From contig JAALGY010000052.1 in NCBI GenBank assembly GCA_032358165.1, positions 186,001 to 250,000 on the forward strand: DNA of 64,000 nt. The letters run 5' to 3'. The notes under the pieces were generated by a model. The model worked only from the letters and a program-made list of their open reading frames with translations, ran no database searches and was not told the origin of the DNA. A program made the position numbers and the translations under genes. The DNA is from Diplosphaera chodatii (taxonomy: Eukaryota > Chlorophyta > Trebouxiophyceae > Prasiolales > Stichococcaceae). Positions 1 through 10,798 of the stretch are shown piece after piece. The first letter of the stretch is position 1, and every line of letters starts with the position of its first letter.

Positions 1-190
1 AGGGACAATAACCGTCAAGGAGCTGCTGCACCCAGGGCCAACAGAATAGCAACACAAACGGACACTATATAGTGGTCCGTTCAACAGGCCGTAATGGTAT
101 GTGCACCTGATCATCGGGGATGAGCTGCAGCAGCCTCTCCGCAGCGTTGTCAGCCGTCAGTGGCACCGCAGCCTGCGTGGTGTAGAATGC
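1..190 (-). CDS. Partial gene running off the left edge (unrecognised)
   Basis: On the minus strand, 107 to about 190 reads as an open exon with protein-like composition, containing TADNAAERLLQLIPDDQ, and ends at a GTGCAC donor. After an intron, a GTGCAG acceptor leads into another open stretch (about 1-25) that leaves the window. I cannot assign a family from about 35 residues. It may be a separate gene or a C-terminal extension of the esterase-like gene to its right, since no start codon or promoter separates them convincingly. Low confidence. Confidence 0.35.
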
Positions 191-1481
191 TTTGGCTTCA
201 GTCATTGCGGTCAAGTTCTGAATGACGGTGCGTCATGTGAGCCTGCTTCCTGTGCAGCGACATATGTGGGGTGGCTGTCACCTGCGGCAAGTGCGGACGA
301 TGCATGCCGCAGTGCGTGCACCCAGCAGCAGCTCAGGGCGAGCCACCTGCACATGCCGCATTCTATCGTGCATATGTGAAAGTTGATACCTGTTTCAGGG
401 CGTCGATAGGGTACTCGCTGTCTCTGGCGGACGACATCAGGCCGGCAGCGGCGGCGCCCGATGCAACAATGGGCGAAAGTCTGCGCAGTGCAGCAGGGTG
501 AGCAGCGCAAGTACTGCTGGTCTGACGCTGATTGAGATGCGTCACAGTGGTGGTGATGATGTATAACTTGCGGGTCTGCAGCTGCAGGTTTGCACCGGAT
601 CGCGGTGCGGATGTGGCCAGCAGAATCGCACGCACGGACATGCAGGCGTGCTGCGGAAGCTTGCAAGGTGCTGAATCGTTTCGCTTTGTCTGTGTGACTG
701 CGATTCTTACTTTTGATGTTGTCCATCGGCGTGCATTCAGACTCCGAGACATCCTTGTCGGCAGATCTTGATGCACCCATATGCATCTGGGACGAGCCAA
801 TTACAGAGTCATTACATAGTGGCAGGTTTACCCCGCCCACTGCAAGCACACTGACAGATAGAAGCAAGCATACATAGATGCAGGACACACAGGCATGTCA
901 CAGAAAGGCTGGCGTGAATAGTTCCGGAGCAGCAGCCCTGCTGTCTGCGGGTTCCGAATACTACAGAATGCAATCATACACAAACAGAAAGGTTTGGCTG
1001 CACGCACAGGCCACAGACTGCTTCCACAGACCGCTAAGCAGCGCCGGCCAACTGAAGGGCGGGCCACTTCTAGGAGTCACGGCGGCACGCCCCGCACCAC
1101 ACCCACAACAGCGCTAGACCAGCACCAGAGGCAATGATGTGTCCTTGCCATCCCTGGGTACTGCGGACACCCCAGGTGCTGGCTTTATCCTGGCCACTGC
1201 TGGGTATCGCCGAGCCTGCCATGTGCTGCTGGCGCCGCATGCTGTTCCGCAGCTGCACCCGCACACCATGGCGCTGCTGCTCACAACCAGCAGCTCCAGC
1301 ATGGCGGCGATTCTCAGCCGGCGTGGCTGCCGAATGCGCTGGCGCTGCCCTACTCGGCGAACCGGCCGTGCGCGCCCACGCCTGTGTTTGCCTGTGAATG
1401 ATGCGCAGCACGCTGCATTCAATCTGTTTACTATTCACACAGATGCATGCTGCGATGCGTACTGTGATGCTCTGTTAGTGT
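191..1481. other. No supported gene
   Basis: Open frames exist on both strands, but none shows family-like sequence, consistent splice sites or exon-like length. It may be intron or 3' flank of the neighbouring minus-strand genes. Confidence 0.4.
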
Positions 1482-4400
1482 TTATGATGCGAACTCTGCA
1501 GCATTTGAACAATATATGTAAATGCCCAAGCCCAGTGCAAGAGGCGCTCCAGCGCATGCAGCTGCCGGAGCTGCGGGATGCTGGATGCTGGAAGCAGTTG
1601 ACCAGCACCCCTGTGGACTTTGCTTGTCTGTGGCGAGGGGCATCACCATGATGTCGTCCTGGGTGTACGTCGTCTTGGTGTCGTCGCCCCCGCAGCAGCC
1701 GTCCGTGTTTTCGCCCCCCGGGTTGTCGATGCCCTCGGGCTGTGCGTGGTGCTGCTCGCCATCCTCTGCAAGGCCACACGACCCGTTCAGCAACCGCCTC
1801 CCAGGGACGGCCTGTCACCAAGTGCCTTACGGCAGGGAGCACAGTCTGGGGCCCTTATGCTCCCTGATTCCTTCGGGGCCTGCTGTGTGCCACCTGTTCT
1901 GGTTCGGCCCCCAGTGCCGGCTCTAGTCTCTCGAAGGAAACATGGCAGCACAGTCAAGACTTGCGAGGCCTGGCATTGGAACACGCCAGCATAGCCCCGC
2001 TGTATACGGGGTGTGACACATGCTCAGACGCTTCGTGCAATTGGCATTGCACTGCGCACCTTCTTTCTGCGGCCCATCGTCCTTTGGCGCTCCATCCTCG
2101 ATGGGCTCGGTGGCGGTGCTGGTGTCCCGAAAGACGAGCAGGTCAAACTGCCGCCGCAGCCACGCCGTGAAGTAGTGGCTCTTCAGCTCCTGCGCATGAG
2201 CACCAGCTCATGGTCACCCGCAGACACGTTCAGCAGCCATGCTGTGGTCAAGGAACCAAAACCAGTGCAGCACATGCCGAGCAGCGCCAGACGCTGAAGC
2301 CCGTGTGCAGATGCAGAGGACGCGCCCGGGAAAGCAAAGCACGTCACATAGGATGCAGCCATCAGGTTCTGTTTACAGTGCGTAATTGCTCGGGAAGCGT
2401 TCTCACTGCATGTTGGCAGGTGTGTCAGCAGCACCAACGACTCTAGACATGACGGCAGGATCGCTGACGCCTCTTACACATGCCCGTCACCCACCCTAGA
2501 CGTCCTCAAGACCAAGCAGAGCTGTGCAGAGTGACGTCCGCCCCACCGTGTCAGCGTCGGTGTTGCAGTAGATGACGCCGACGGAGCGCTGCAGCCGCGA
2601 GTGCTCCAGGGTGGCCGCCAGCGACTTGGGCGCGTTGCGCAGGTCCAGGCAGTACGCCGGCAGCCCCGCCTGGTGCAGCAGCGCCTCGTGGCTGCCTGTT
2701 TGATAGGCACATTGAGCACGTGATTGCAGGCCGGGCTCTGGGCTACTCCGGGAGGTTATGTAAGGCGGGAGCGCCCTGCAGAGGGCGGCCTTCAGATGCA
2801 GCTGCACCTGCAACTCCGACACTGAACCCATGCCTTTGAAGCACAACAGATACCTCGCTGCCATGAGCAACGGGTGGATACATTACTACGCATCTGTGCC
2901 TCGCCCTACAACACTCGCAGCTAGGTGGCTGCCGCTGTCGACTGCCGCACGGAATTCCGTTCAGGATGCAGTCCATATTCAGGCTGAGCCGTGTGCCTGC
3001 CAGAGTCGCGGCGCTGGAAACCTTGAGAAAGCTGCAGGTCAAGGGCTCCCACCTTCCGCTGCGGGCCGCAGCTGCATCGTCTCCACGGGCGAATTCCACT
3101 CCGGGGCCGCCGCCACCTCCCCGGCGTACGCCATCTGCCCCACAATGTAGACCACCTCCTCACCATATCTGCATAATCGGGTGACGTAGCTCAGGAAGCA
3201 GTGCATGTGTACCACCAGCTGTCGTCCAAGTGGGCACACAGCACATGCTGTCACTACATGGTCTGCTTGACAGAATGTGAGCATCGTGCAGCAAACCGCC
3301 TCTAGAACGGCAGCTCTGAGAGTCAGCCACAGCAGATGCGTGCACGCACTTTTCCCGCAGCAGCTGGCCGAGGTTGACCTCGCCTCTCCGCCGCCCCATG
3401 CACGTGTTGCGCGCATCGCCCAGGTGGCTGTTGTGCGCCCCTGTCGAGGGATGGCAGCACGCTGGTCACTTGCACAGGGCAATTCGCCCGCTTCACCGGG
3501 AGCAAAGAGGGGATAGCGGCATGCCTCTAGCCAAAGCGCCGCAATGCCAGAAGCACCATCATGCGCCACCGTCAGGCTGCAGTGAAGAGTTGAGGGGCAG
3601 TGCGCACAGATGGCAATCTTGGGTCGCTCAATGCCGCGCTCTGTGGCGAGGTACTCGTGTAGGTGCGTCACAGTTTCCGTCATGTGCGTGTCCCGCACAT
3701 TCCAGGTCAGGTCCTCCGCAAAGAACATGGACCTGCGCGGCAGCGTAACACCATTGGGTGCCCCTGCTGACGTGCACCATAGCCTGCTGCAGGCGCCTGC
3801 GACATTCACCACATGCATGCAGGCTGCCTGGCTGACACGGGGCCTGAGGCCTGCTGTGCCCTGGAGCATGTCCAGGCTGACAGACAGCTGGGTGGGCGAC
3901 CCAGTGGATGGGCGACCACCGTGATCGGGTGCTTGCCGAGGAGGTGACCTGCTTGTGTCATTTGCAGCACCGTGCAACAGAGCAGAGAGACTATCAGAAG
4001 GAGTGAGCCCTGCATTTGCCATTTCGCGGAATTGCATGCACACCTGTAGTACTCCTCTGCGCCCTTGACAACACGCGCGTTGGCCACGGCCGCAAACTGC
4101 TTCTCCAGGGACTCTAGCGAGCCATCACCGTCCTGCTCCCGCTGCCCGACCTGCAGGTCGCATCTGCCGCTGGACACCTCGCTTGCACTGCAGCCGGCTC
4201 CAGTCTGACGCCTCAGCTCTCCGCAGCACGAGCAACTTGACGTGGTGGTGCTGCTTGCTGAAGGCCGCGCAACATCAGAATGGGTTGTGCAGGCTGCGCA
4301 ACCTGCACCATCATTGCAAATTGCGAAAGAAACCTCTCAGAAATCTCAGCGATCCAATGGTCATGTGCACCTGTTCGAGCATGTCCACCAGCTGGCCGAT

Positions 4401-5980
4401 CGCGTCCGCCTCGCACCCCGTGCTGCCCTTGGCGAGCGAGAACGCGTAGCTGATGGCGTCCGCACCATATCTGCACCCACCAGCAGCAGCGGTCCCGGAT
4501 CAGACAAGTGGCAGGCATGGCAGCTGAGCTTTGACCGGGCTGTAGACTGCGCATGCCGTATTCCACTCAGCATGGCAGGGCGTGCGCACATGTCGAAGCA
4601 GCCGTAGCGGCCCCGGGCCCGCTGGGCGGCGTCGGGATCCGTCTCCTCCAGGAACTTGATGACCGACTCGGAGGACGCCGCCAGCGAGTAGATGTCCAGG
4701 CCCTGGAAGCCCACCTTGCGCCGCACCTCCTGCAAGGGCAAGTTTGTTGCACGTACCACACGGCAAAGAAAATGGCTGCGCCATGACTCTTGCTACCGCA
4801 GCCCAGGCTGTGAGTTGGAGTGCTGCACCACAGTCACTGAGGCGGCAACCTGTATATTGGGTCCTGCAGTCTGCTGATGTCAGTTGAGAGGCAGCATGCT
4901 CACTAACCGCCTCAGTTGCTCACCTGCTCTTTAGGAATTGCAGCGTTGTGGGCGTGCAGCCACCCCAGGAAAGCCACCACCTCCCTGCAGCAAGTTGCAA
5001 CTTGGGGTCTGTGCTTGTGTTGTACCGAGGGTTTGGACTCGGGGTAGAAGTTGCAAACCAACCCGCACATGCATGAGGTGCTCTGAGCACAGTCTGAGCT
5101 CCAGCCATGAACATGCTCCGCATCTCTCAACTCACCTGTTGCGCCACATCCACGTCGGGAAACGCTGCACAGCACACCCAATACTAGTCATATCACACTT
5201 AGCACTCAGCATCGCGACATGTAAAGCAGCAGAACTGCCAGACAGCATCGTACTAGCTGCAGCCTAGCAACACTGTCAAACTCACGATGAAACCTGAGAG
5301 CGCCTCATCGGCAGAGCTGTCACGAGTGCTGAGGTGCTGCGCCCACACATTGGCACGCTGCGCATCCGGGAAGTCTGCAATATACAGGTCAGAGGTTGGA
5401 CCTAGCCTTGCCCAGAGTCTGACGCTTGTAACCAACAGCGAGTCATGACATACAGCCGGGTATGCCTCTAATACTGTCTGCACGAACAGGTCAAGTGCAT
5501 GCGTGTGAATCTGACAAGAGCACTGCTCCCGGCTTGCCTGCTTCGGTGGCGACGGCGCTGAAGCCGCGCTCCTCAATCAGCAGCTTGGTCACATCGGCGC
5601 GCAGCTGATAGAACTCGTGGGTGCCATGCGACGCCTCCCCGAGTAGCACGAAGTCCGCCGACTCCGGGATCTGCTCCAGCACCTGCATGCGCCAAGGAAA
5701 CATCTGCTGCAAGGCTTGGTCACGTGCGAATCAGACGGCAGAAGTACCAAAGCTCGCCTGGTCAGATCGGCAAGTTGAAGCCGGTGGCTTGACACGCATA
5801 TTCGAGCGTGCTGGCGGCCGGCGAGCATGCAGGCAGCCTGCTGTCGTGAGGGGCTGCCGTGCACTTCATGCTGTGTGTGGCTTCGAAACTCACCGTCGCG
5901 GCATCGTCCACGCCCTCGAGAGGCACGGCAGCGGCCCGCAGCGCAGCGACCGAGTCCTCGTTCGACAGCTTGGCCGACAT
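1482..5980 (-). CDS. Erythromycin-esterase-like hydrolase (multi-exon)
   Basis: About 14 exons read right to left. The family hallmarks appear in order: FVLLGEASHGTHEFYQLR (exon 5538-5682), EADFPDAQRANVWAQHL across the next junction, RFPTWMWRN, a KVGFQGLDIYSL block near 4.7 kb, a NARVVKGAEEYYR block near 4.1 kb, LTWNVRDTHM near 3.7 kb, then WAHNSHLGDAR near 3.4 kb. The C-terminal IGVIY-type strand lies at about 2.6 kb, and SHYFTAWLRRQFD in 2060-2189. The two His/Glu-containing motifs are the catalytic core of the erythromycin esterase family. In plants and algae the substrate is unknown, so antibiotic hydrolysis should not be assumed. The start at 5980 is the first ATG in frame; an acceptor-like site just upstream leaves room for an extra 5' exon. 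The acidic C-terminal exon (about 1482-1777, rich in D, G and C) is family-atypical. The second intron appears to use a GC donor. Confidence 0.85.
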
Positions 5981-6798
5981 GACGTCCCGCGCCCTGCATC
6001 GGCATCACGTTTCAGGCTGTAGCGATGCATACAGGATGCCGCAGCGCAGAGCAGCGCCGCGCATGCACTGGCGCAGCCCGGCTTTCTATAAATGCATGCA
6101 CGCATGCGGTGGTGCAGTGGATGCATTTCCACATTTGGCGTTTGTGCAGCAGCCCGGTCATGTGTGCATATGCTCGTGGAGGGGGCTGGCAGCGGCGCAC
6201 CGAGCGGTGAGCGCCGCTGCCTTTTGCCTGAGCACCCCGCGTCGGCCAGGGAGGCAATGGCGGCGACTCTGGCGGATCCAGGCAGCCAGGTGCCCTGCCC
6301 GCCGCCTCACCGTGCGCCGGCTCCCGGCCGGCGGGACTGGCGGGTGACAACCAGTGTTGCTCCGGCCACAGAGTCCGATAGGTGGTGCTTCACCCACAGC
6401 CGTGCCCACCCCACGCCTATCTGATTGTTCGGAAACTGACGCAACAACTTCTGCTATCGCCAAGCTTCAAGCCTTTAGGTCTTGGCCGATCGGTGAACGA
6501 CGGTGGTCAGCAGCTCGATGCTTGGGAGAAATGTTGCTTCCTCATGCGCCGGCCAACACCGCTTCGGCAGTGCGACACACCACAGCAGTGTTCAAGTGCG
6601 TACACTGTTGATGGGGTCTGGCGTCAAACAAGATCAGGACAAGCACTGGCCTGATGCACTTTTACCTGCTCCCCTGGGTGTGGCTGCTGCCATGAAGCTG
6701 TTGTCTGACAGAGGAGGGAAGGAGAATCAGATACGGTATGCTGTTCTGCAGGGATTTGGTGGCTCGGTCAGCAGCTGTTGTTTCAGACCCAGATTCGT
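5981..6798. other. Intergenic: esterase 5' side and TTI2-like 3' side
   Basis: No conserved protein sequence is recognisable. A proline-rich minus-strand frame at 6012-6350 could be a 5' exon of the esterase-like gene, but no splice phase or conservation supports it. Confidence 0.4.
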
Positions 6799-9700
6799 TC
6801 ACATCACCGCTGCAGTTGCAGCAACAGCAGGTTGGCCCTGTCCTGGCTGTGCTGCAGCAGCAGTGCTAGCGCAGCTACCCCGGGTCAAAGCGCTCTGCCC
6901 GCTCAAAACAGCTGCCCGAAACTCTGCGCCGCCGCACTGCACCAGCAGATCCGCAACTTCCCTGATGGCCTGTGGTAGCGTGCCGGGCGGCTGCACGCCA
7001 GCGGCGCCCTGTCTGTTCCCCTCGTCGGTAGGCGCTTGCTCAGCTGCTGTCTGCATCACGACGGGCGCCACCCACTCAGGCAGCATGGTCCAGTGGCAAA
7101 GCTGTTCTGCTTGCAGGCATCAGGCAGCACATTCGACAGCATGTGACTCTGCTACAACAAAATGCCAGACCCTGTGCTTTGTGTGGAACTGCAAGGAGGG
7201 CATCTTCCCCGCCTGCGCTCTCCACAGCACACTGGCCACGGCAACGGGCAGGCAGCACACCACCGCAGCCCCAGCGCAGGCCCGGCACCCGCCTGCAGGT
7301 GCCGCCAGATGAGCGGCGCGTGCGCGGGCATGCGCGGCCAGCAACTGAGCACCACAGCACGCAGCGCCGCCACCGCGGCGGCCGCCGTCGCGGGCTTGGC
7401 GGCGTGCAGCCAGCGCAGCAGGTGCGGCATGAGGCGGGCGAAGTGGCGCGCCGTCACCGCGCCCATGACCTGCAAGACCGCAGGGCACCGCATGGTCAGA
7501 GCCGTACAACAGCAAGCCTGGAGCGGGGTGCCGTGCGGCTGAGGCTGATGGCGGGAGGCACGCCATCAGATGAGAAACAGGGTCGCACGCTCACGGTCAA
7601 CTGTCGTAAACCCGCGTGCCCATCTGGAGCCCCTGTGTGCTGAGCTACACATATGTGCCTGCTGCCTCATACACCCCAGACCCGTGCCGCGGGTACAGAA
7701 GGTGACAACTGCTTGCGGTTGGGCTCGAGTCAGCGCCAGGCACATTGGTAGCACGAGACGCAGCGGCAGGGTGCAGGGTGTTCACCTGGAGCAGCGGCAG
7801 GATCGCCTGGAGCCAGATGGCGGCGTGCTGGCCCTTGTGGCCGTGCATGTCGGCCTCGCCCAGCATGGCGTCCATGAGCTGCCGGTAGCCGGCCGCCCAG
7901 GGGTCGGCGCCTGCAGTCGCCAGGTGCCAGGATGAGCGTCGCGAACCTCAATCGCAGTCCCAAACTGTCCATCAGCGGTCTACGGTGCAGCTCAGCCTTG
8001 CGGGTCATGCCGGCAGGCTATACATCTCAAGCTGCTCGCCTTCAATGGCCACGACCAGGCGGCACATCGCCGGCGCGGCGGCCGGCCACACGCGCTCGTC
8101 CGCTGCAGTGACGGCGCGCGCGGCCGCGTCCAGCAGCAGCGCCCGGTGCCACGCAAACGCCTCCTGCGGCGCTGTCGCCGCGATGTGATGCAGCGCCCGC
8201 ATGCCTGCATGGTGCAGCCCTGAATCTTGGGTTAAAACTGGGCGATCAAGCTGATGGTTCGCGTTCCTTCGTGATGCGCATCAGATGGTCCGCAGGCGAC
8301 GCTGGCAGTGCGTTGCAGACGGCACTTCGGATACATGAATTCCACTGCCAGTGTGTGAGCCCCTTCTGAAGCAGAATGCACTCGAGGCAAAGCGATGGTT
8401 GCTTGGTGTACCTGTGCGCTGCACCGGCGGCGAGGCGTCGTCCATCAGCGACAGCAGCGCCGGCAGCATGGCAGGCAGTGCAGCGCCTGCCGCCCCGCCC
8501 TGCCGAACCACAATAAAACATCAGAGGATAATACGCACATTGAGTTTGGAAGCAGCTGCCTTCTGCGGCATGCTATGCACATGAGTTCGATGAACAAGAA
8601 GGTGCGGAAATGCAGATTTTGTTGATATCCTCAACCTCTTCAGAGGCTGTCGATCAGTGCCACAAGGCAATAGTCTGTGTGCCTCTCACCTGCAGTCTGC
8701 GGACCAGCCACGCCAGCTGGCGGGCAGCCTGGAAGCGCCGGAACACATCCTCCGGCCCTGTGGTTCACAGCAAAGCACAGGACATGAGCACGGGATGTAC
8801 CCCTGGCAAGTTCCTGGAGGTGCGCCCTCAGCCCTAAACCCCAAACGTGCAGAACTCAGCAGACAATCTGCAGGGCAACTTGGAACATTGGGCAACAATT
8901 CCCAAGTGTTATCCTCAGGTCCCCACGTTTCGCGACCAGATGACTTGCAGGTTGGACGAAGATGCTGGCACGCTACTGATGCAAACAGACTGTCAGGCAA
9001 GGCACAGGAACAGGTGTCGATGCATCGTGTAAGCTGCGCACCTGGCAGCGCTGCAAATGTGCCGGAGGCAAAGGCTTCCCGCCGCAGTGTAGGCCGCAGC
9101 AGCGCCAGCACCGCCGGCAGCAGGCGCAGCAGCAGCTTCTGCACCTGTAGCAGAACGGTTTGCGCACTCAGCCTTTGCCGTGTCCATGCTGTTGTCGCAG
9201 CAGCACCCTGCCATCGTAATCCTCCGGGCTCGACAATCACGGTGAAACACACATGCAGAGGTGGGAGTGTGAAAGTGTGTAGATGGACGAGCCCAGAAGC
9301 TTTCTGGGCACTCACTAGTCAACAAGGTGCCATGCGATCGCACCTGCGGGCTGCCCAGGCTGCTTGACGGTGTGCCCGCCGCGTCAGCGCGCGCTTCCGC
9401 CTCCGCCTGCAGTCCTGCGGCCAGCGCCCGCTGCTGCTGGTGCGGCGGGCGGTGCGGCTGAGCCGCCGCCAGCGCCTCCACCGCACGGGCCGCTGCTGCA
9501 TGGGTGTCGGGGGTAGCCCAAGAACCCTGCGAGCCGCGCAGGAGGATCTCACGCTCACATGAGTGCGGGCGTGGCGCGGCCTGGGGGACGGAGGCCTGCC
9601 CCAGTGCAACCCGTGTGCAGCGCCGCAACTGGCATCGCCAGCAGCAGACGCGTGGTGCGCTGCGCATGCGGGCCCCTGATAGGAAAACACTGCCGAATTC

Positions 9701-10355
9701 AGCACTGCGGGGCACGCCATGCTGACAAGTTGAGCTAGCCTTTGTGAGCACAAGACGTGTCTCTGGGCGTCCCAAGAAGGACCACCTCAAGGGCTGCGTC
9801 TGTTCCGTATAATGCACAGGCTGCCAGCGCCGCTGCAGCGTCCAGCCGCGGGGCCGCCTCGGGGCGGTCCTGCGCAATCTCCTGAATGCTCGGCTGCCTT
9901 GTCGACGCTGTCTGATCGCCGTCTTCCACATCCGCTGGCCGAGCCAAGGGCCCCCAGTCGATCTGACGCCCTGGCTGGCCGAGCGCAGCAGCTGCGTCTG
10001 CCAGGTACTTGAGGGCGCCCGTTGCTGCAGCACTATGCGCAGCTGCGGCGGCGGCTGCGGCGGCGGAGGGACGGCACGGCGCTCCGCTGGCGTCTGAGAA
10101 GGTCTGGGAAGGTGGTGATGGCACATCTACGAGGGCTTGCACCGCCGCTTCTGCCGCAGCGTCGCTGGTCTGGGGCTGGGATGCAGCAGGTTGATGTGCG
10201 GCATCCTCATGCTGATGATCTTCTGATCCGTCAGAGGTCAGATCTTCTGGCTGCACTGCAGTCGTCTCCTCCGCATCTGAATCGCTTTCTGTGACCACAT
10301 CTGCAGGCCCATCGTCCAATTCCTCGATTAGCACTCTGCCAGTGTGGATCGCCAT
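6799..10355 (-). CDS. TTI2: HEAT/ARM-repeat protein, probable TTI2 (TTT complex subunit)
   Basis: Acidic, low-complexity N-terminus (about 9765-10355; start ATG at 10355, followed by a D/E-rich stretch) and then helical-repeat exons: about 9042-9138 (KLLLRLLPAVLALLRPTLR), 8690-8757, 8412-8499 (LPAMLPALLSLMDDASPPVQ), 8024-8204 (MRALHHIAATAP), 7786-7910, about 7298-7469 (HLLRWLHAAKP followed by CWPRMPAHAPLIW) and the last exon ending at 6799. The order 'PPVQ, then RALHHIA, then LLRWLHA, then TWPR' is what I expect of TELO2-interacting protein 2, which with TELO2 and TTI1 matures PIKK kinases (ATM, ATR, mTOR). The repeat fold is clear; the TTI2 name rests on pattern memory and could be another ARM protein. 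It is divergently transcribed from LIG4. The donor near 7297 is ambiguous (GC at +1/+2 or GT four bases downstream). Confidence 0.6.
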
Positions 10356-10798
10356 GCCCCGCACGCCAGACGCCTGTCAGACGCCTTTCCTTTGCTCGTC
10401 GAAAGTGCGTCTGACATGCCGAATTTGGGATCGGTGAATCATGAAATGCGCTCTCACAAGTGGAGACAAGTGGGAACATTGGCAGCGGAAGCACAGCATG
10501 CACAGCATGCTTGCTTCAGCATCGCCTTCCGGCCGATGCAATGCTATTTTACACCCGCATGATGGTGGTATGCATCATGCCACAACATCCTCAGCTCTGT
10601 TGTATGGCTTCCTGTGTCGCATCGTGCGAAGCCGTTGGCATGCAATGCTACTTACTGCTGATGGAGAGTCGGGTGCAGCTCGGCTCAGCACGTCTCCCTT
10701 GTCGCGGTCCACATTGCTCATCATGCTGCTGCAACCACCAGTGCATTTGAGTGCGCGTTGTGCCGCGCCCTCACCATCCGCATAGGCTGTACCACGGC
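10356..10798. promoter_or_regulatory. Shared divergent promoter region, TTI2-like / LIG4
   Basis: Only about 443 bp separate the start codons of the minus-strand TTI2-like gene (10355) and plus-strand LIG4 (10799), so both promoters and 5' UTRs must lie here. I see no clear TATA box. Bidirectional regulation is inferred from spacing alone. Confidence 0.5.

Noticed and set aside
211..888. 225-codon minus-strand frame near the left edge
   Set aside because: Composition is not protein-like (clusters of His, Cys and Arg) and it has no family similarity or splice consistency.
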